64,000 nucleotides of DNA from an uncultured Clostridia bacterium (GCA_934274515.1 CAKQTC010000004.1:1-64000), one strand, 5' to 3'. Shown: positions 33,408 to 41,864, numbered from the stretch's first letter. A program made the numbers and translations. Notes: generated by a model from the letters alone, not told the origin.

Positions 33408-34229
33408 ATGACGATAAAGAAAAGATTATTTCGAATAACTGCTTGTTTTGTCGCGATTGCGACGATTCTTTGCGCGATTACGGTTTATTCCGTTCCCGAA
33501 AAGCGTTTCGCGGAAGCGAGTGACGAGGAAACGTTCGGTTACGACCTAAGCGAAGGTTGCGACGTGTTAATCGCGTATAATTATTACGTCAAATATATTA
33601 CGGGGTTGTTTTTTTCTTATGAAGTAACGTTCGACAGCACTTTTTACGAAAGCGTAACCGACAAAAAGAAATTGATGACGGCGGTTAAAGACACGTTCGT
33701 TAAGAACGATTTTGAAATCGAATGCGACGTGACGAACGGTAAACTTGCGGCGTACAAGTTGTACGAAACCACGGATAAATATTATATTGAACAAGGAATA
33801 GACGGTTATGCCGTCGGAAACGTAACCGAACCATCGAAAAAGACGTTGTTTTATACCGAGTATGTAAGTAAGCAAACGACCGTTATGGCGGAATTATTTA
33901 GGTCGGACGACAGGTATATCGGTAGAGTTTACAAAGCGTGTCGCGAGGCGGGAATTAACGATGAAAGAATGAATTTAAGATACGTTTACGGTACGCCTTA
34001 CGGAAAAAACACCATAAAAACGACCGCAGACAAAGTCGATTATTCAAATTCCGACAAAATGTATTACCATATCTTTGATATGACGGTTGCGACAAAAGAC
34101 AGAGAAATTACCGTACGGCAGCGTGTACCGAACGCGAAAGGGTGGTACCTTGTAGCGGTTATCGTAGGGCTTGCAGTGCTTGCCGTGCCGCTTGGTATTG
34201 CGATAGCAAAGAAAAAAAGGAGATCATAA
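33408..34229 (+). CDS. Two-helix membrane-associated protein, function unknown
   Basis: I do not recognise a family. It has 273 residues: a helix at about 8-25, probably a signal anchor or signal peptide, an extracytoplasmic domain of about 220 residues without cysteine motifs (two Cys pairs only), and a C-terminal helix (about 247-266) followed by KKKRRS, a stop-transfer signal. So the central domain faces outward. It sits between pepF (3 nt) and dnaB (0 nt) and should be co-transcribed with both. Confidence 0.7.
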   Translation: MTIKKRLFRITACFVAIATILCAITVYSVPEKRFAEASDEETFGYDLSEGCDVLIAYNYYVKYITGLFFSYEVTFDSTFYESVTDKKKLMTAVKDTFVKNDFEIECDVTNGKLAAYKLYETTDKYYIEQGIDGYAVGNVTEPSKKTLFYTEYVSKQTTVMAELFRSDDRYIGRVYKACREAGINDERMNLRYVYGTPYGKNTIKTTADKVDYSNSDKMYYHIFDMTVATKDREITVRQRVPNAKGWYLVAVIVGLAVLAVPLGIAIAKKKRRS

Positions 34230-35651
34230 ATGGATAATGCGAATGTCCCCGACGGCGGCAAGAAAAAAGCGACTGTCCCGCAAGTGAAAGTTTTTCCGAA
34301 CAGTTACGAGGCGGAACAATGCGTGCTTTGTTGTTTACTTATTGACGGAAACGTGTCGGGCGAATACCTTACCAAAATTGCGCCTGAGGCGTTTTATAAT
34401 AAACTTAACCGTAAAATTTTCGAGACGATGCTCGAAGTCGATAAGGCGCAAATGTCCGTCGATATTATCACGGTCAACGATTTTCTCGAAAAAAAAGGAG
34501 AACGCGATTCGCTTAATTATTTGAGTGAACTTGCGTCCTTGTTACCGTCCGGCGCAAACTGTCAACAATACGTTAAAATAATAACGCGAGATATGATACT
34601 GCGCGAAGTTATCACTCGTTGCAACACGATTATCGAAGATGCGTATAACTCGACCGACGAAGAAAGCACGTTAAGAAACGCAGAAAAACTTATATTTGAC
34701 ATTTCCAACAAACTTACAAGCAGTGCTTTGGTACATATATCCACGCCTGCGGCAAATCTTATCGATAGAATGGACGCTATGGCGAAAGACAAAAACGCGT
34801 TTCGCGGCGTGATGACGGGATATACGCGGTTCGACAAATTGACGAACGGATTGCAAAAAGGAGACCTTGTTATTCTTGCCGCTCGACCGTCTGTAGGGAA
34901 AACGGCTTTTGCGCTTAACATCGTAGGAAACATTGCCAAGCGCACGGGAGAAAAGCGTGTAATCGCGGTTTATTCGTTGGAAATGCCGGCAACGCAGATA
35001 GCGCAAAGACTGCTTAGTAATATGGCAAACGTCAATATGAACGAACTCAACACCGGGGAACTCGTCGGTTCGTCGCATAAAAACTTGTGGGAAATGACGC
35101 GGTTACTTAGCGATTCGCGTGTATTCGTCAACGACTCGAGCGTAGTTACGCCTAAAGACGTGCTTAATCAATGTCGTAAACTTTGTTGTTCGGGCAAAGG
35201 GTTTACGTCTTTGGATTTAGTGGTAATCGACTATCTCGGATTAATGAGCAACGGCGACGCGAGAAAAGACCAAAACCGCCAGCAAGACGTATCCGATATG
35301 TCGAGAATGATGAAAATCGCGGCGAAAGAACTTAACTGTCCGATACTTCTTTTGTCACAGATGTCAAGAGGCATCGAAAACAGAACGGACAAAACTCCCG
35401 TACTTAGCGACTTACGTGAATCGGGAGCAATCGAACAGGATGCGGATATAGTAATGTTTCTTTCGAGAGAAATCGAAGGGGATAAGGAAGGACCCGTTAT
35501 ACTTAACGTTGCCAAACACCGTAACGGCGAACTTGCGCAGATACGATTCGATTGGGCGGGGCAATATATGCGGTTTACCGAAAGCGAAAATCAATCTATG
35601 TATCCGGTAGCGAAAAAGCCGCAGGGAGCGCAAAATCCGCAAGAAGACTAA
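34230..35651 (+). CDS. dnaB: Replicative DNA helicase DnaB
   Basis: Hexameric helicase at the replication fork (called DnaC in B. subtilis), 473 residues. The N-terminal DnaB domain begins with VFPNSYEAEQCVLCCLL. The RecA-like domain carries Walker A ARPSVGKTAFAL (about 213-224), SLEMP and the Walker B region DLVVIDYLGLM, ending with the QDVSDMSRMMK and SQMSRGIE segments. AAGGAGATC precedes the ATG. It directly abuts the upstream membrane gene. rplI, often next to it, is absent. Confidence 0.96.
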   Translation: MDNANVPDGGKKKATVPQVKVFPNSYEAEQCVLCCLLIDGNVSGEYLTKIAPEAFYNKLNRKIFETMLEVDKAQMSVDIITVNDFLEKKGERDSLNYLSELASLLPSGANCQQYVKIITRDMILREVITRCNTIIEDAYNSTDEESTLRNAEKLIFDISNKLTSSALVHISTPAANLIDRMDAMAKDKNAFRGVMTGYTRFDKLTNGLQKGDLVILAARPSVGKTAFALNIVGNIAKRTGEKRVIAVYSLEMPATQIAQRLLSNMANVNMNELNTGELVGSSHKNLWEMTRLLSDSRVFVNDSSVVTPKDVLNQCRKLCCSGKGFTSLDLVVIDYLGLMSNGDARKDQNRQQDVSDMSRMMKIAAKELNCPILLLSQMSRGIENRTDKTPVLSDLRESGAIEQDADIVMFLSREIEGDKEGPVILNVAKHRNGELAQIRFDWAGQYMRFTESENQSMYPVAKKPQGAQNPQED

Positions 35652-35689
35652 AAATACGAAAATTCGTCATTTTTTGCAGGTGTAAAAAT

Positions 35690-35718
35690 TTGCAATAGGC
35701 AATAAATTATGTTAATAT
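35690..35718 (+). promoter_or_regulatory. Promoter of tig
   Basis: TTGCAA (35690-35695), 17-bp spacer, TAATAT (35713-35718), with extended -10 TGT. A leader of about 40 nt ends in GGAGG. Confidence 0.75.
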
Positions 35719-35766
35719 ATCATAGAAACTTTTTAACAGAGTTAGGAATACGGAGGTAAAAATAAA

Positions 35767-37017
35767 ATGGAATATTCAGTACAGAAACTGAGCAAGACCA
35801 AAATCGAAATTGCTATCAGCATCGAAAAAGAAGAATGGGAATCGTACGCGAAAGAAGCGTATGCAAAAAATAAATTCAAATATTCGCTCGAAGGATTCCG
35901 TAAAGGAAAAGTTCCGATGAACGTTCTCGTAAACAGATTCGGAAAAGAATTTTTCTATGAAGAAGCACTTGATATCGCTGCGGACAAAACGTATGCGGAA
36001 GTACTCGAAAAGGAAAAATTCGTCGTTATAGCGCAACCCGAATTCGACGTTAAGAGTATCGGAGAAGACGGAGTTAAATTCGTAATTACCATTATCGTGA
36101 AACCCGAATTTGAACTCGGACAGTACACCGGGCTTACGTTTGAAAAAGCGTCTACCGAAGTAACCGACGAAGAAGTCGATAAAGAAATTCAAAAAGAACT
36201 CGACCAAAGAGCGCGTCTCGTGGAAAAAGAAACGCCTGCGGAACTCGGCGATACAGTAGTAATCGATTACAGCGGCAAAATCGGACGTAAAAAGTTTGAA
36301 GGCGGCACGGCGGAAAATCAAACGCTAGAACTCGGAAGTCATACGTTTATTCCCGGATTCGAAGAACAACTCGTAGGAATGAGCAAAGGAGAAAAGAAAA
36401 ACATCGAGGTTACGTTCCCGGAAGACTATGGTAGCAAAGATCTTGCAGGGAAGAAAGCGGTATTCGCTATCGTGCTTCACGACGTACAAAAGAAAGAACT
36501 TCCCGTGCTTGACGACGAGTTCGTAAAAGACGTTGACGATGAACTCGACACAGTGGAACAATGGAAAGACAAAATAAGAGCAAGACTTCTCGATACGAAA
36601 GAAAAGAACGCAGACATTAAACTCGAAAACGACATCGTAGAAAAGATTGCTGCTGAAACGGAAATCGAAATTCCCGATTGCATGGTAGAAGAAGAACTCG
36701 ATTACAGAATGCAAGAAATGGAATATAGTATGGCGCAATACGGGTTGAAACTCGAAGACTATCTTAAATATAGCGGCACGACGGTCGAACAAATGAGAAA
36801 AGACAAGAGAGACGAAGCGCTCCGCAACATTAAAATTCGTCTTATTCTCGAAGAGATTTGCAAGAAAGAAAACATCACGGTTACGCCCGACGAACTCAAA
36901 GGCAAACTCGAAGGCATCGATCAGAAAAATCTACGCGAAGCGACCAACTACTTCGCAAATCAGATTCTCACCGATAAACTCTTTACCTTCCTTAAAGAGA
37001 ACAACGAGATAAAGTAA
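35767..37017 (+). CDS. tig: Trigger factor
   Basis: Ribosome-bound chaperone and peptidyl-prolyl isomerase, 416 residues. The N-terminal ribosome-binding domain has the signature GFRKGKVPMNVL (the family's GFRxGKxP). The FKBP-like PPIase domain is at about 155-240 (VVIDYSGKIGRKKFEGG), then a long helical C-terminal chaperone domain rich in Glu and Lys. It is first in a tig-clpP-clpX-engB series. GGAGG precedes the start. Confidence 0.96.
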   Translation: MEYSVQKLSKTKIEIAISIEKEEWESYAKEAYAKNKFKYSLEGFRKGKVPMNVLVNRFGKEFFYEEALDIAADKTYAEVLEKEKFVVIAQPEFDVKSIGEDGVKFVITIIVKPEFELGQYTGLTFEKASTEVTDEEVDKEIQKELDQRARLVEKETPAELGDTVVIDYSGKIGRKKFEGGTAENQTLELGSHTFIPGFEEQLVGMSKGEKKNIEVTFPEDYGSKDLAGKKAVFAIVLHDVQKKELPVLDDEFVKDVDDELDTVEQWKDKIRARLLDTKEKNADIKLENDIVEKIAAETEIEIPDCMVEEELDYRMQEMEYSMAQYGLKLEDYLKYSGTTVEQMRKDKRDEALRNIKIRLILEEICKKENITVTPDELKGKLEGIDQKNLREATNYFANQILTDKLFTFLKENNEIK

Positions 37018-37026
37018 AAAAACGGG

Positions 37027-37050
37027 CGGGCAATCATTTTTGATTGCCCG
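37027..37050 (+). repeat. Hairpin between tig and clpP
   Basis: A perfect 10-bp stem CGGGCAATCA / TGATTGCCCG with a TTTT loop, immediately after the tig stop. No T run follows, so it is more likely an RNA-processing or stabilising structure than a terminator. Confidence 0.7.
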
Positions 37051-37145
37051 TAATAATCATCGGACGAATTATAGCCATTGTCGGAAAGTCAGGTTGTAAA
37101 ATGTCATCCGAAAAAAATATAATAATAGAAATGGAGGAAAACAAT

Positions 37146-37739
37146 ATGGCGTCTATACCTTTCGTAATAGAGAAAGATACGCGCGGAGAAAGAAGTTACG
37201 ATTTATATTCGAGACTTCTCGAAGACAGGATAATATTTTTGACGGGAGAAATCAATTCGGATACCGCAAACAGCGTCGTGGCGCAGTTACTGTACTTGGA
37301 AACGAAAGACCCCGATAAGGATATAAGTTTGTACATCAACAGCCCGGGCGGTTCTGTAACCGACGGGATGGCGATTTACGATACGATGAAATATATAAAA
37401 TGCGACGTATGCACAATATGCGTAGGACTTGCCGCAAGCATGGCGGCGTTCTTGCTCGGAGCAGGCGAAAAAGGCAAAAGGTACGCTCTTGCAAACAGTG
37501 AAATAATGATACATCAGCCGTCGGGCGGAGTATCGGGGCAGGCGACGGAAATCGCTATTGTTGCGGATAGAATTCTTAAAATTCGTTCTAAAATGAATAA
37601 AATTCTTGCCGAAAACACCAACCAACCGCTTGAAAAAATCGAGCGTGACGTGGAAAGAGATTTTTATATGGACGCCGCCGAAGCCAAAGAATACGGGCTT
37701 ATCGATAAAGTGTACGTTTCCAGACAGGAGGCTAAATGA
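37146..37739 (+). CDS. clpP: ClpP protease subunit
   Basis: Serine protease core of ClpXP, 197 residues from the start at 37146, which is preceded by GGAGG (longer in-frame starts have none). The catalytic triad appears as Ser98 (GLAASMAAF), His123 (MIHQPSGG) and an Asp near residue 172. The nucleophile elbow differs slightly from the common GQAASMGAF. Its stop overlaps the start of clpX (ATGA). Confidence 0.95.
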   Translation: MASIPFVIEKDTRGERSYDLYSRLLEDRIIFLTGEINSDTANSVVAQLLYLETKDPDKDISLYINSPGGSVTDGMAIYDTMKYIKCDVCTICVGLAASMAAFLLGAGEKGKRYALANSEIMIHQPSGGVSGQATEIAIVADRILKIRSKMNKILAENTNQPLEKIERDVERDFYMDAAEAKEYGLIDKVYVSRQEAK

Positions 37740-38992
37740 TTAACAGAATAGAAGTTGACAGCGAAAAGTGCGTTTTTTGCGGAAGAACCGCCAACGATGC
37801 CGTTACTTTGCTCGAAGGACCGAATTGCGTTTCTTTATGTAATCTTTGCATATTCCGCGCAAGCGAAATGCTAAAAGAAATCGATATGGCGCGTCGCGGC
37901 AAAAACGAAAAAGCCCCGGAAGAGAGCAAACCGTTGCCGACTCCTCACGAAATTAAAGAAAAACTCGACGAATATATCGTCGGACAAGACAACGCGAAAA
38001 AGATTTTGTCCGTTGCGGTGTATAATCACTACAAGCGGATAAGAGATTTGGACAATACAGAAAACGACGTTAAACTTGACAAAAGCAACGTCCTTATGCT
38101 CGGACCTACCGGTAGCGGAAAAACTCTGCTCGCAAAGACGCTTGCGGATATTTTGAACGTGCCGTTTTGCGTGGCGGACGCGACCACTCTTACCGAGGCA
38201 GGTTACGTCGGCGAAGACGTGGAAAATATTTTGCTTAAACTAATCCAAGCAGCAGACGGCGACGTCGCCAAGGCGGAAAAAGGCATCGTGTATATCGACG
38301 AAATCGATAAAATATGCCGTAAAACCGAAAACGTAAGCATTACGCGCGACGTAAGCGGCGAGGGCGTGCAGCAAGCCTTACTAAAAATTATCGAATCAAC
38401 GGTGGCAAACGTACCGCCGCACGGCGGAAGAAAGCATCCGCAAGAGGAGTTTATTCAAATAGATACGACGAACATTCTCTTTATTTGCGGCGGCGCATTC
38501 GTCGGACTTGAAAAAGTGGTAAGCAGCAGAAAAGATAACTCGTCGCTCGGTTTTGGCGGTAGCCTTAAAGAAAAAGAGGGCAATTATGCGGAAAGTATGC
38601 TCGATTTGCAACCCGATGACCTTATAAAATACGGTTTAATTCCCGAATTTGTTGGAAGAATGCCGATAATCGCTACGCTTGACCAACTTACCGAAGACGA
38701 TCTCGTCAGAATAATGACAGAGCCGAAAAACGCGATAACCAAGCAGTACGAAAAGATGATGAAACTTAACAACGTAGATCTTGAATTTACCGAAGAAGCA
38801 CTCCGCGCAGTGGCGCGCAAGTCGATGAAACTCAAAACGGGAGCAAGAGGACTGCGTACCATCGTAGAGAAAGCGATGCTTAACGTTATGTACGAAGTAC
38901 CGTCCGACCCGAACGTCGAAAAAATCGTCGTTACCGCAGATTCTATCGAAAAAGGCAAAGAACCTAACGTGGTTCGTAAACAAATCGCATAA
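37736..38992 (+). CDS. clpX: ClpX unfoldase
   Basis: AAA+ unfoldase that feeds ClpP, 418 residues. The N-terminal zinc-binding domain has CxxC pairs (CVFCGR and CNLC, about 12-39). Walker A is GPTGSGKT, followed by the AGYVGEDVEN pore-1 region and Walker B IVYIDEIDKI. It overlaps clpP, so the two are co-translated. engB follows after a hairpin, without the lon genes found between them in Bacillus. Confidence 0.97.
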   Translation: MINRIEVDSEKCVFCGRTANDAVTLLEGPNCVSLCNLCIFRASEMLKEIDMARRGKNEKAPEESKPLPTPHEIKEKLDEYIVGQDNAKKILSVAVYNHYKRIRDLDNTENDVKLDKSNVLMLGPTGSGKTLLAKTLADILNVPFCVADATTLTEAGYVGEDVENILLKLIQAADGDVAKAEKGIVYIDEIDKICRKTENVSITRDVSGEGVQQALLKIIESTVANVPPHGGRKHPQEEFIQIDTTNILFICGGAFVGLEKVVSSRKDNSSLGFGGSLKEKEGNYAESMLDLQPDDLIKYGLIPEFVGRMPIIATLDQLTEDDLVRIMTEPKNAITKQYEKMMKLNNVDLEFTEEALRAVARKSMKLKTGARGLRTIVEKAMLNVMYEVPSDPNVEKIVVTADSIEKGKEPNVVRKQIA

Positions 38993-39006
38993 ATAAACAA
39001 ACTTCG

Positions 39007-39044
39007 CTTGTCCGTGTATACGCTTATACGGACAAGTATTTTTA
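39007..39044 (+). terminator. Hairpin between clpX and engB
   Basis: CTTGTCCGTGTATA (39007-39020) pairs with TATACGGACAAG (39025-39036), leaving one bulged base, followed by TATTTTTATT. It looks like a terminator or attenuator that allows some readthrough to engB. Confidence 0.6.
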
Positions 39045-39057
39045 TTAAGGACAAAAA

Positions 39058-39642
39058 ATGATAAAAAAAGCCGTTTTCGTCACTAGTGTAGGTGATTTGC
39101 GACAGATTAAAGAACATTATCCGATAGAAATCGCCGTGGCGGGTAAATCGAACGTTGGTAAATCGTCGTTTATAAATTTTATTTGCAACAATTCCAAACT
39201 TGCAAAAACGAGTAAAGAACCCGGGAGAACCCGATTGTTAAATTATTTCAAAATTAACGACGGGGAGTTTGTTTTGGTTGACCTTCCGGGATACGGATTC
39301 GCAAAGGTGAACGACAAAGAAAAGGAAAAATGGGGAAAACTTATCGAAGGATATTTTAACGCGTCTACGGGGTTAAAAAACGTCTTTGTTCTTGTCGATA
39401 TAAGGCACGATCCGACGGCAAACGATATGCAAATGTTCAAGTATTTGTATTATTACAATATACCTTTTACGATAATTGCGACTAAAGCGGACAAATTAAG
39501 TCGTTCGGCAGGGTTAAAACGAAAAAAAGAGATAGCGGACTATATAGGCGTCGGCGTGGATAATATCTTCGTATGTTCGTCGCACGCCAAAACAGGCGCG
39601 AACGAAATTTACGAACGGATAGAACAAATAATTAAGGCATAA
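39058..39642 (+). CDS. engB: EngB (YsxC) GTPase for 50S assembly
   Basis: Small TrmE-Era-EngA-like GTPase required for 50S ribosome assembly, 194 residues. G1 is GKSNVGKSSF, then the TSKEPGRTR switch region, DLPGYGFAK as G3, and TKADK as G4. AAGGAC precedes the start. It is the last gene of the tig-clpP-clpX-engB series. Confidence 0.95.
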   Translation: MIKKAVFVTSVGDLRQIKEHYPIEIAVAGKSNVGKSSFINFICNNSKLAKTSKEPGRTRLLNYFKINDGEFVLVDLPGYGFAKVNDKEKEKWGKLIEGYFNASTGLKNVFVLVDIRHDPTANDMQMFKYLYYYNIPFTIIATKADKLSRSAGLKRKKEIADYIGVGVDNIFVCSSHAKTGANEIYERIEQIIKA

Positions 39643-39648
39643 AAAATT

Positions 39649-39678
39649 AGCCGCCCGAAAAAGGGGCGGCTTTTTTCT
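39649..39678. terminator. Bidirectional terminator after engB
   Basis: Stem AGCCGCCC (39649-39656) / GGGCGGCT (39664-39671) followed by T6. On the minus strand the stem is followed by AATTTTTT, so it also serves the convergent Cys-rich gene. Confidence 0.92.
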
Positions 39679-39691
39679 GTGGAATCTCGAC

Positions 39692-40291
39692 TCAGCGCGG
39701 AAATACGGGGGTATTGAATACGCCTGAGCATACGTCTTGGGTATATTCTTGACAAGGCGGAAGAACAGGGTAGCCGTACGAGGGGACTACCAGTATTACG
39801 TCTGCCACAACTTTTGTGATGATGGTGACACAAGCATTGGTTGTTACCGTATTGCCTGCCGTGACGGCGTTTTGCAGACCGACTACCACGACGGTAGAGT
39901 CTATTTGAGGTGCGATTACACCGTCTTGCGGAACTCTGAGAACTATGTCCATATCGAAAGACATACTCGAATTTCCGGTGATGGTTGCTCCCGCCGAATT
40001 TGTGCCGGTGACCGTAACGGGCGTGGTGACGGTATAACTTACGCGCGAGTTCGGCGTGCCTGCGATAGGCGTTACTGCGAGCGAAGTAATCGAACTTGCT
40101 CCCGAACTGTTAATGCTAAGTACACTCGTAACCGTTTCCGAACCGAAGTCCGTCGTAAGCGTTGCGTTTACGCTCCGTTGCTGTAAGCACGCGTCAAAAA
40201 CTCTTTTCACCTCGATACACGTTTTTTCGCACGCGCTGCTACCGGTACAACATAAAGCGGAAGAGTTAGAATTTCTAAAATTACAAGCCAT
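39692..40291 (-). CDS. Cysteine-bearing protein, possible spore-surface component
   Basis: I do not recognise a named family. The 199-residue protein has no signal peptide. A cysteine-rich N-terminus (seven of the first 35 residues region: CNF, LCCTG, CEKTCIEVKRVFDACL) precedes a Ser, Thr, Val and Gly-rich middle that looks like beta-sandwich repeats, ending with Cys-containing YTQDVCSG. The pattern of CI-x-V-x-KVFDAC resembles Clostridial coat or exosporium-like proteins, which is my impression only. GGGAG lies 8 nt ahead of the ATG, and CATAGAAT 30 nt upstream resembles a mother-cell sigma -10 box. It stands alone between two terminators and a divergent gene. Confidence 0.6.
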   Translation of the reverse strand: MACNFRNSNSSALCCTGSSACEKTCIEVKRVFDACLQQRSVNATLTTDFGSETVTSVLSINSSGASSITSLAVTPIAGTPNSRVSYTVTTPVTVTGTNSAGATITGNSSMSFDMDIVLRVPQDGVIAPQIDSTVVVVGLQNAVTAGNTVTTNACVTIITKVVADVILVVPSYGYPVLPPCQEYTQDVCSGVFNTPVFPR

Positions 40292-40321
40292 TTTAATTCT
40301 CCCTTTTCTTATATCTACTAC

Positions 40322-40329
40322 ATTCTATG
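40322..40329 (-). promoter_or_regulatory. Possible sigma-E/sigma-K -10 box
   Basis: On the minus strand CATAGAAT lies 30 nt before the Cys-rich gene, close to CATACAnT (sigma-E) and CATAnnnTA (sigma-K). An ACAC about 17 nt further upstream could act as a sigma-K -35. No sigma-A promoter is evident. Confidence 0.4.
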
Positions 40330-40367
40330 AACACGTTTTTGTCTTTGTGTTTATTCGTTTCTCGGAA

Positions 40368-40396
40368 TTGAATTTTTCAAACGATTATGATATTAT
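40368..40396 (+). promoter_or_regulatory. Promoter of the phosphoesterase gene, leaderless geometry
   Basis: TTGAAT (40368-40373), 17-bp spacer, TATTAT (40391-40396), then 6 nt to the ATG at 40403. Confidence 0.6.
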
Positions 40397-40402
40397 ATTT
40401 AT

Positions 40403-41098
40403 ATGAATATTTATTCTATAAGCGATCTTCATCTAACGTCGGGGACGAACAAACCTATGGATATATTCGGTGAAAACTGGATAGGGCATTGGGATAAAAT
40501 TCGTGCCGACTGGAAAGAAAAAGTTTGCCACGACGATATCGTATTAATCGCCGGCGATATTTCTTGGGGAATGAACGTCGAACAAGCGCTTAACGATTTG
40601 AACGAGATTGACGAACTGCCCGGGAAGAAAATTATTATTCGAGGCAATCACGATTATTGGTGGAGTACTTATAAAAAACTTTGCGCACTCGACTTAAAAA
40701 GTATAATTTTTATACAAAACAACGCAAAAATAACGGGGGATTACGTTTTTTGCGGAACAAGAGGTTGGACTGTGCCGGAAAAGAACGAACAATCCGAAGA
40801 AGATAAAAAAATATACGATAGAGAACTTATCCGATTAAAAATGTCCCTTGACGAAGCGAAAAAAATCGCCGAAGGAAGAGAAATAATAGGCTTGATACAT
40901 TATCCGCCGTTTAATTCGAGGTACGAATGCTCGCCGTTTTGCGACCTGTTTTCGACAGCAGGCGTAAAAACCGTAGTTTACGGACACCTTCACGGCAATC
41001 ACGTCCGTACAAAGGAAGGCGCAGTCGGTATCGGTGGAGTAAACTATTACCTTACAAGTTGCGACTTCCTACACTTCAATTTATTAAAAATTATTTAA
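40403..41098 (+). CDS. Calcineurin-like metallophosphoesterase
   Basis: 231-residue binuclear-metal phosphoesterase of unknown substrate. The five metal-binding blocks are visible: SDLHLTSG near the N-terminus, AGDISWG, RGNHDYWW, a histidine in LIHYPPF, and YGHLHGNH. There is no signal peptide or membrane helix, so it is cytoplasmic. No Shine-Dalgarno is present, and the -10 box ends 6 nt before the ATG. It stands alone and is followed by a strong terminator. Confidence 0.9.
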   Translation: MNIYSISDLHLTSGTNKPMDIFGENWIGHWDKIRADWKEKVCHDDIVLIAGDISWGMNVEQALNDLNEIDELPGKKIIIRGNHDYWWSTYKKLCALDLKSIIFIQNNAKITGDYVFCGTRGWTVPEKNEQSEEDKKIYDRELIRLKMSLDEAKKIAEGREIIGLIHYPPFNSRYECSPFCDLFSTAGVKTVVYGHLHGNHVRTKEGAVGIGGVNYYLTSCDFLHFNLLKII

Positions 41099-41212
41099 TA
41101 TAGTTATTCATTATAAAATACGCGAGAGCGACGCCTTTGCATTCATATTACTTTTATATGATATAGACCAATAATAATTATCGGCAAACGCTTACGGAAA
41201 AATATCGTTACC

Positions 41213-41248
41213 AACAAAAACCTTGTTCTTTCAGGCAAGGTTTTTGTT
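41213..41248 (+). terminator. Terminator upstream of the mraZ promoter
   Basis: Stem AACAAAAACCTTG (41213-41225) / CAAGGTTTTTGTT (41236-41248) with a TTCTTTCAGG loop. The T-rich 3' arm makes it an efficient terminator. The 115 nt between it and the phosphoesterase stop hold nothing I recognise. Confidence 0.85.
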
Positions 41249-41256
41249 GTATTTAA

Positions 41257-41361
41257 GTGGTTGCATGTGGAAATGAAAAGCAAATCGTGGAAGAAAGTGG
41301 AAATTAAAAACAAAAAAATTTGAAAATTTAAGAAAAAAATTAGAAAAGTGGTTGCAAGTGG
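41257..41361 (+). promoter_or_regulatory. Three paired GTGG boxes, likely MraZ operator
   Basis: GTGG occurs at 41257 and 41267, at 41287 and 41297, and at 41348 and 41358: three pairs, each with exactly 10-bp periodicity. The contexts are A(A)GTGGTTGC(A/T)(A/T)GTGGAA. MraZ from other bacteria binds 10-bp direct repeats of this kind upstream of its own gene. The third pair overlaps the promoter, consistent with autorepression. Confidence 0.7.
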
Positions 41362-41380
41362 AATAAAAGCGTGTTATACT
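41352..41380 (+). promoter_or_regulatory. Promoter of the dcw cluster
   Basis: TTGCAA (41352-41357), 17-bp spacer, TATACT (41375-41380) with extended -10 TGT, interleaved with the third MraZ-box pair. Confidence 0.78.
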
Positions 41381-41435
41381 AGGTTTACAATCACGATTAA
41401 GGGTGTATTGATTTATTTAGGAAAAGGGAGCAGAT

Positions 41436-41864
41436 ATGTATTTCGGGGAGTACCGTGTCGCGCTTGACGACAAGGGCAGAATGAGAATACCGAATAAAAT
41501 CAAGTCGCAACTCGGTGGCGACGGCGTTACGATATGTGCCGGAACCGACGGAGCGTTGTTCCTTATGACCGAAAAGCAATTTTCCGAAAGGATAGCGGAA
41601 CTTGCAGAAGAAACCTTATTCGGAGATTTTGCAAAGCAAAACGCGTTACGTATGTTTAGTTCGACCGTATTTACGCCCGAAGAAGACGCGCAAGGAAGGT
41701 TTGTTCTTCCTGCGAAACTTCGTGATTATGCTAAGATTAACAAAAAAATGGTTTTTCTCGGCGCGATGAACAGGGTAGAGATATGGGCTGAAGAGAAATA
41801 TGACGAAGTTTACGGAATTGATAAACTCGACATTAACGGAGCGGTTCGCGCTCTTGGAATTTAG
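41436..41864 (+). CDS. mraZ: MraZ transcriptional regulator
   Basis: AbrB-like DNA-binding regulator of the division/cell-wall cluster, 142 residues with two swapped-hairpin repeats. The motifs are FGEYRVALDDKGRMRIP in the first repeat and EEDAQGRFVLPAKLRDYA in the second, both the family's DxxGRxxxP signature. AAAGGGAG precedes the start. rsmH starts 2 nt after its stop. It probably represses its own promoter through the GTGG boxes upstream. Confidence 0.95.
   Translation: MYFGEYRVALDDKGRMRIPNKIKSQLGGDGVTICAGTDGALFLMTEKQFSERIAELAEETLFGDFAKQNALRMFSSTVFTPEEDAQGRFVLPAKLRDYAKINKKMVFLGAMNRVEIWAEEKYDEVYGIDKLDINGAVRALGI

Noticed and set aside
37027..37050. Terminator between tig and clpP
   Set aside because: A perfect stem but no T run follows, so it was kept only as a hairpin.
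39737..40186. An open frame on the plus strand opposite the Cys-rich gene
   Set aside because: No ribosome binding site, and the minus-strand gene has RBS, promoter-like box and terminator. The Arg/Cys-rich product looks like a shadow.
41257..41364. CRISPR-like or transposon-end repeat from the duplicated AAGTGGTTGCAWGTGGAA unit
   Set aside because: The units are GTGG pairs with 10-bp period overlapping the mraZ promoter, which fits an operator. There are no spacers or transposase.
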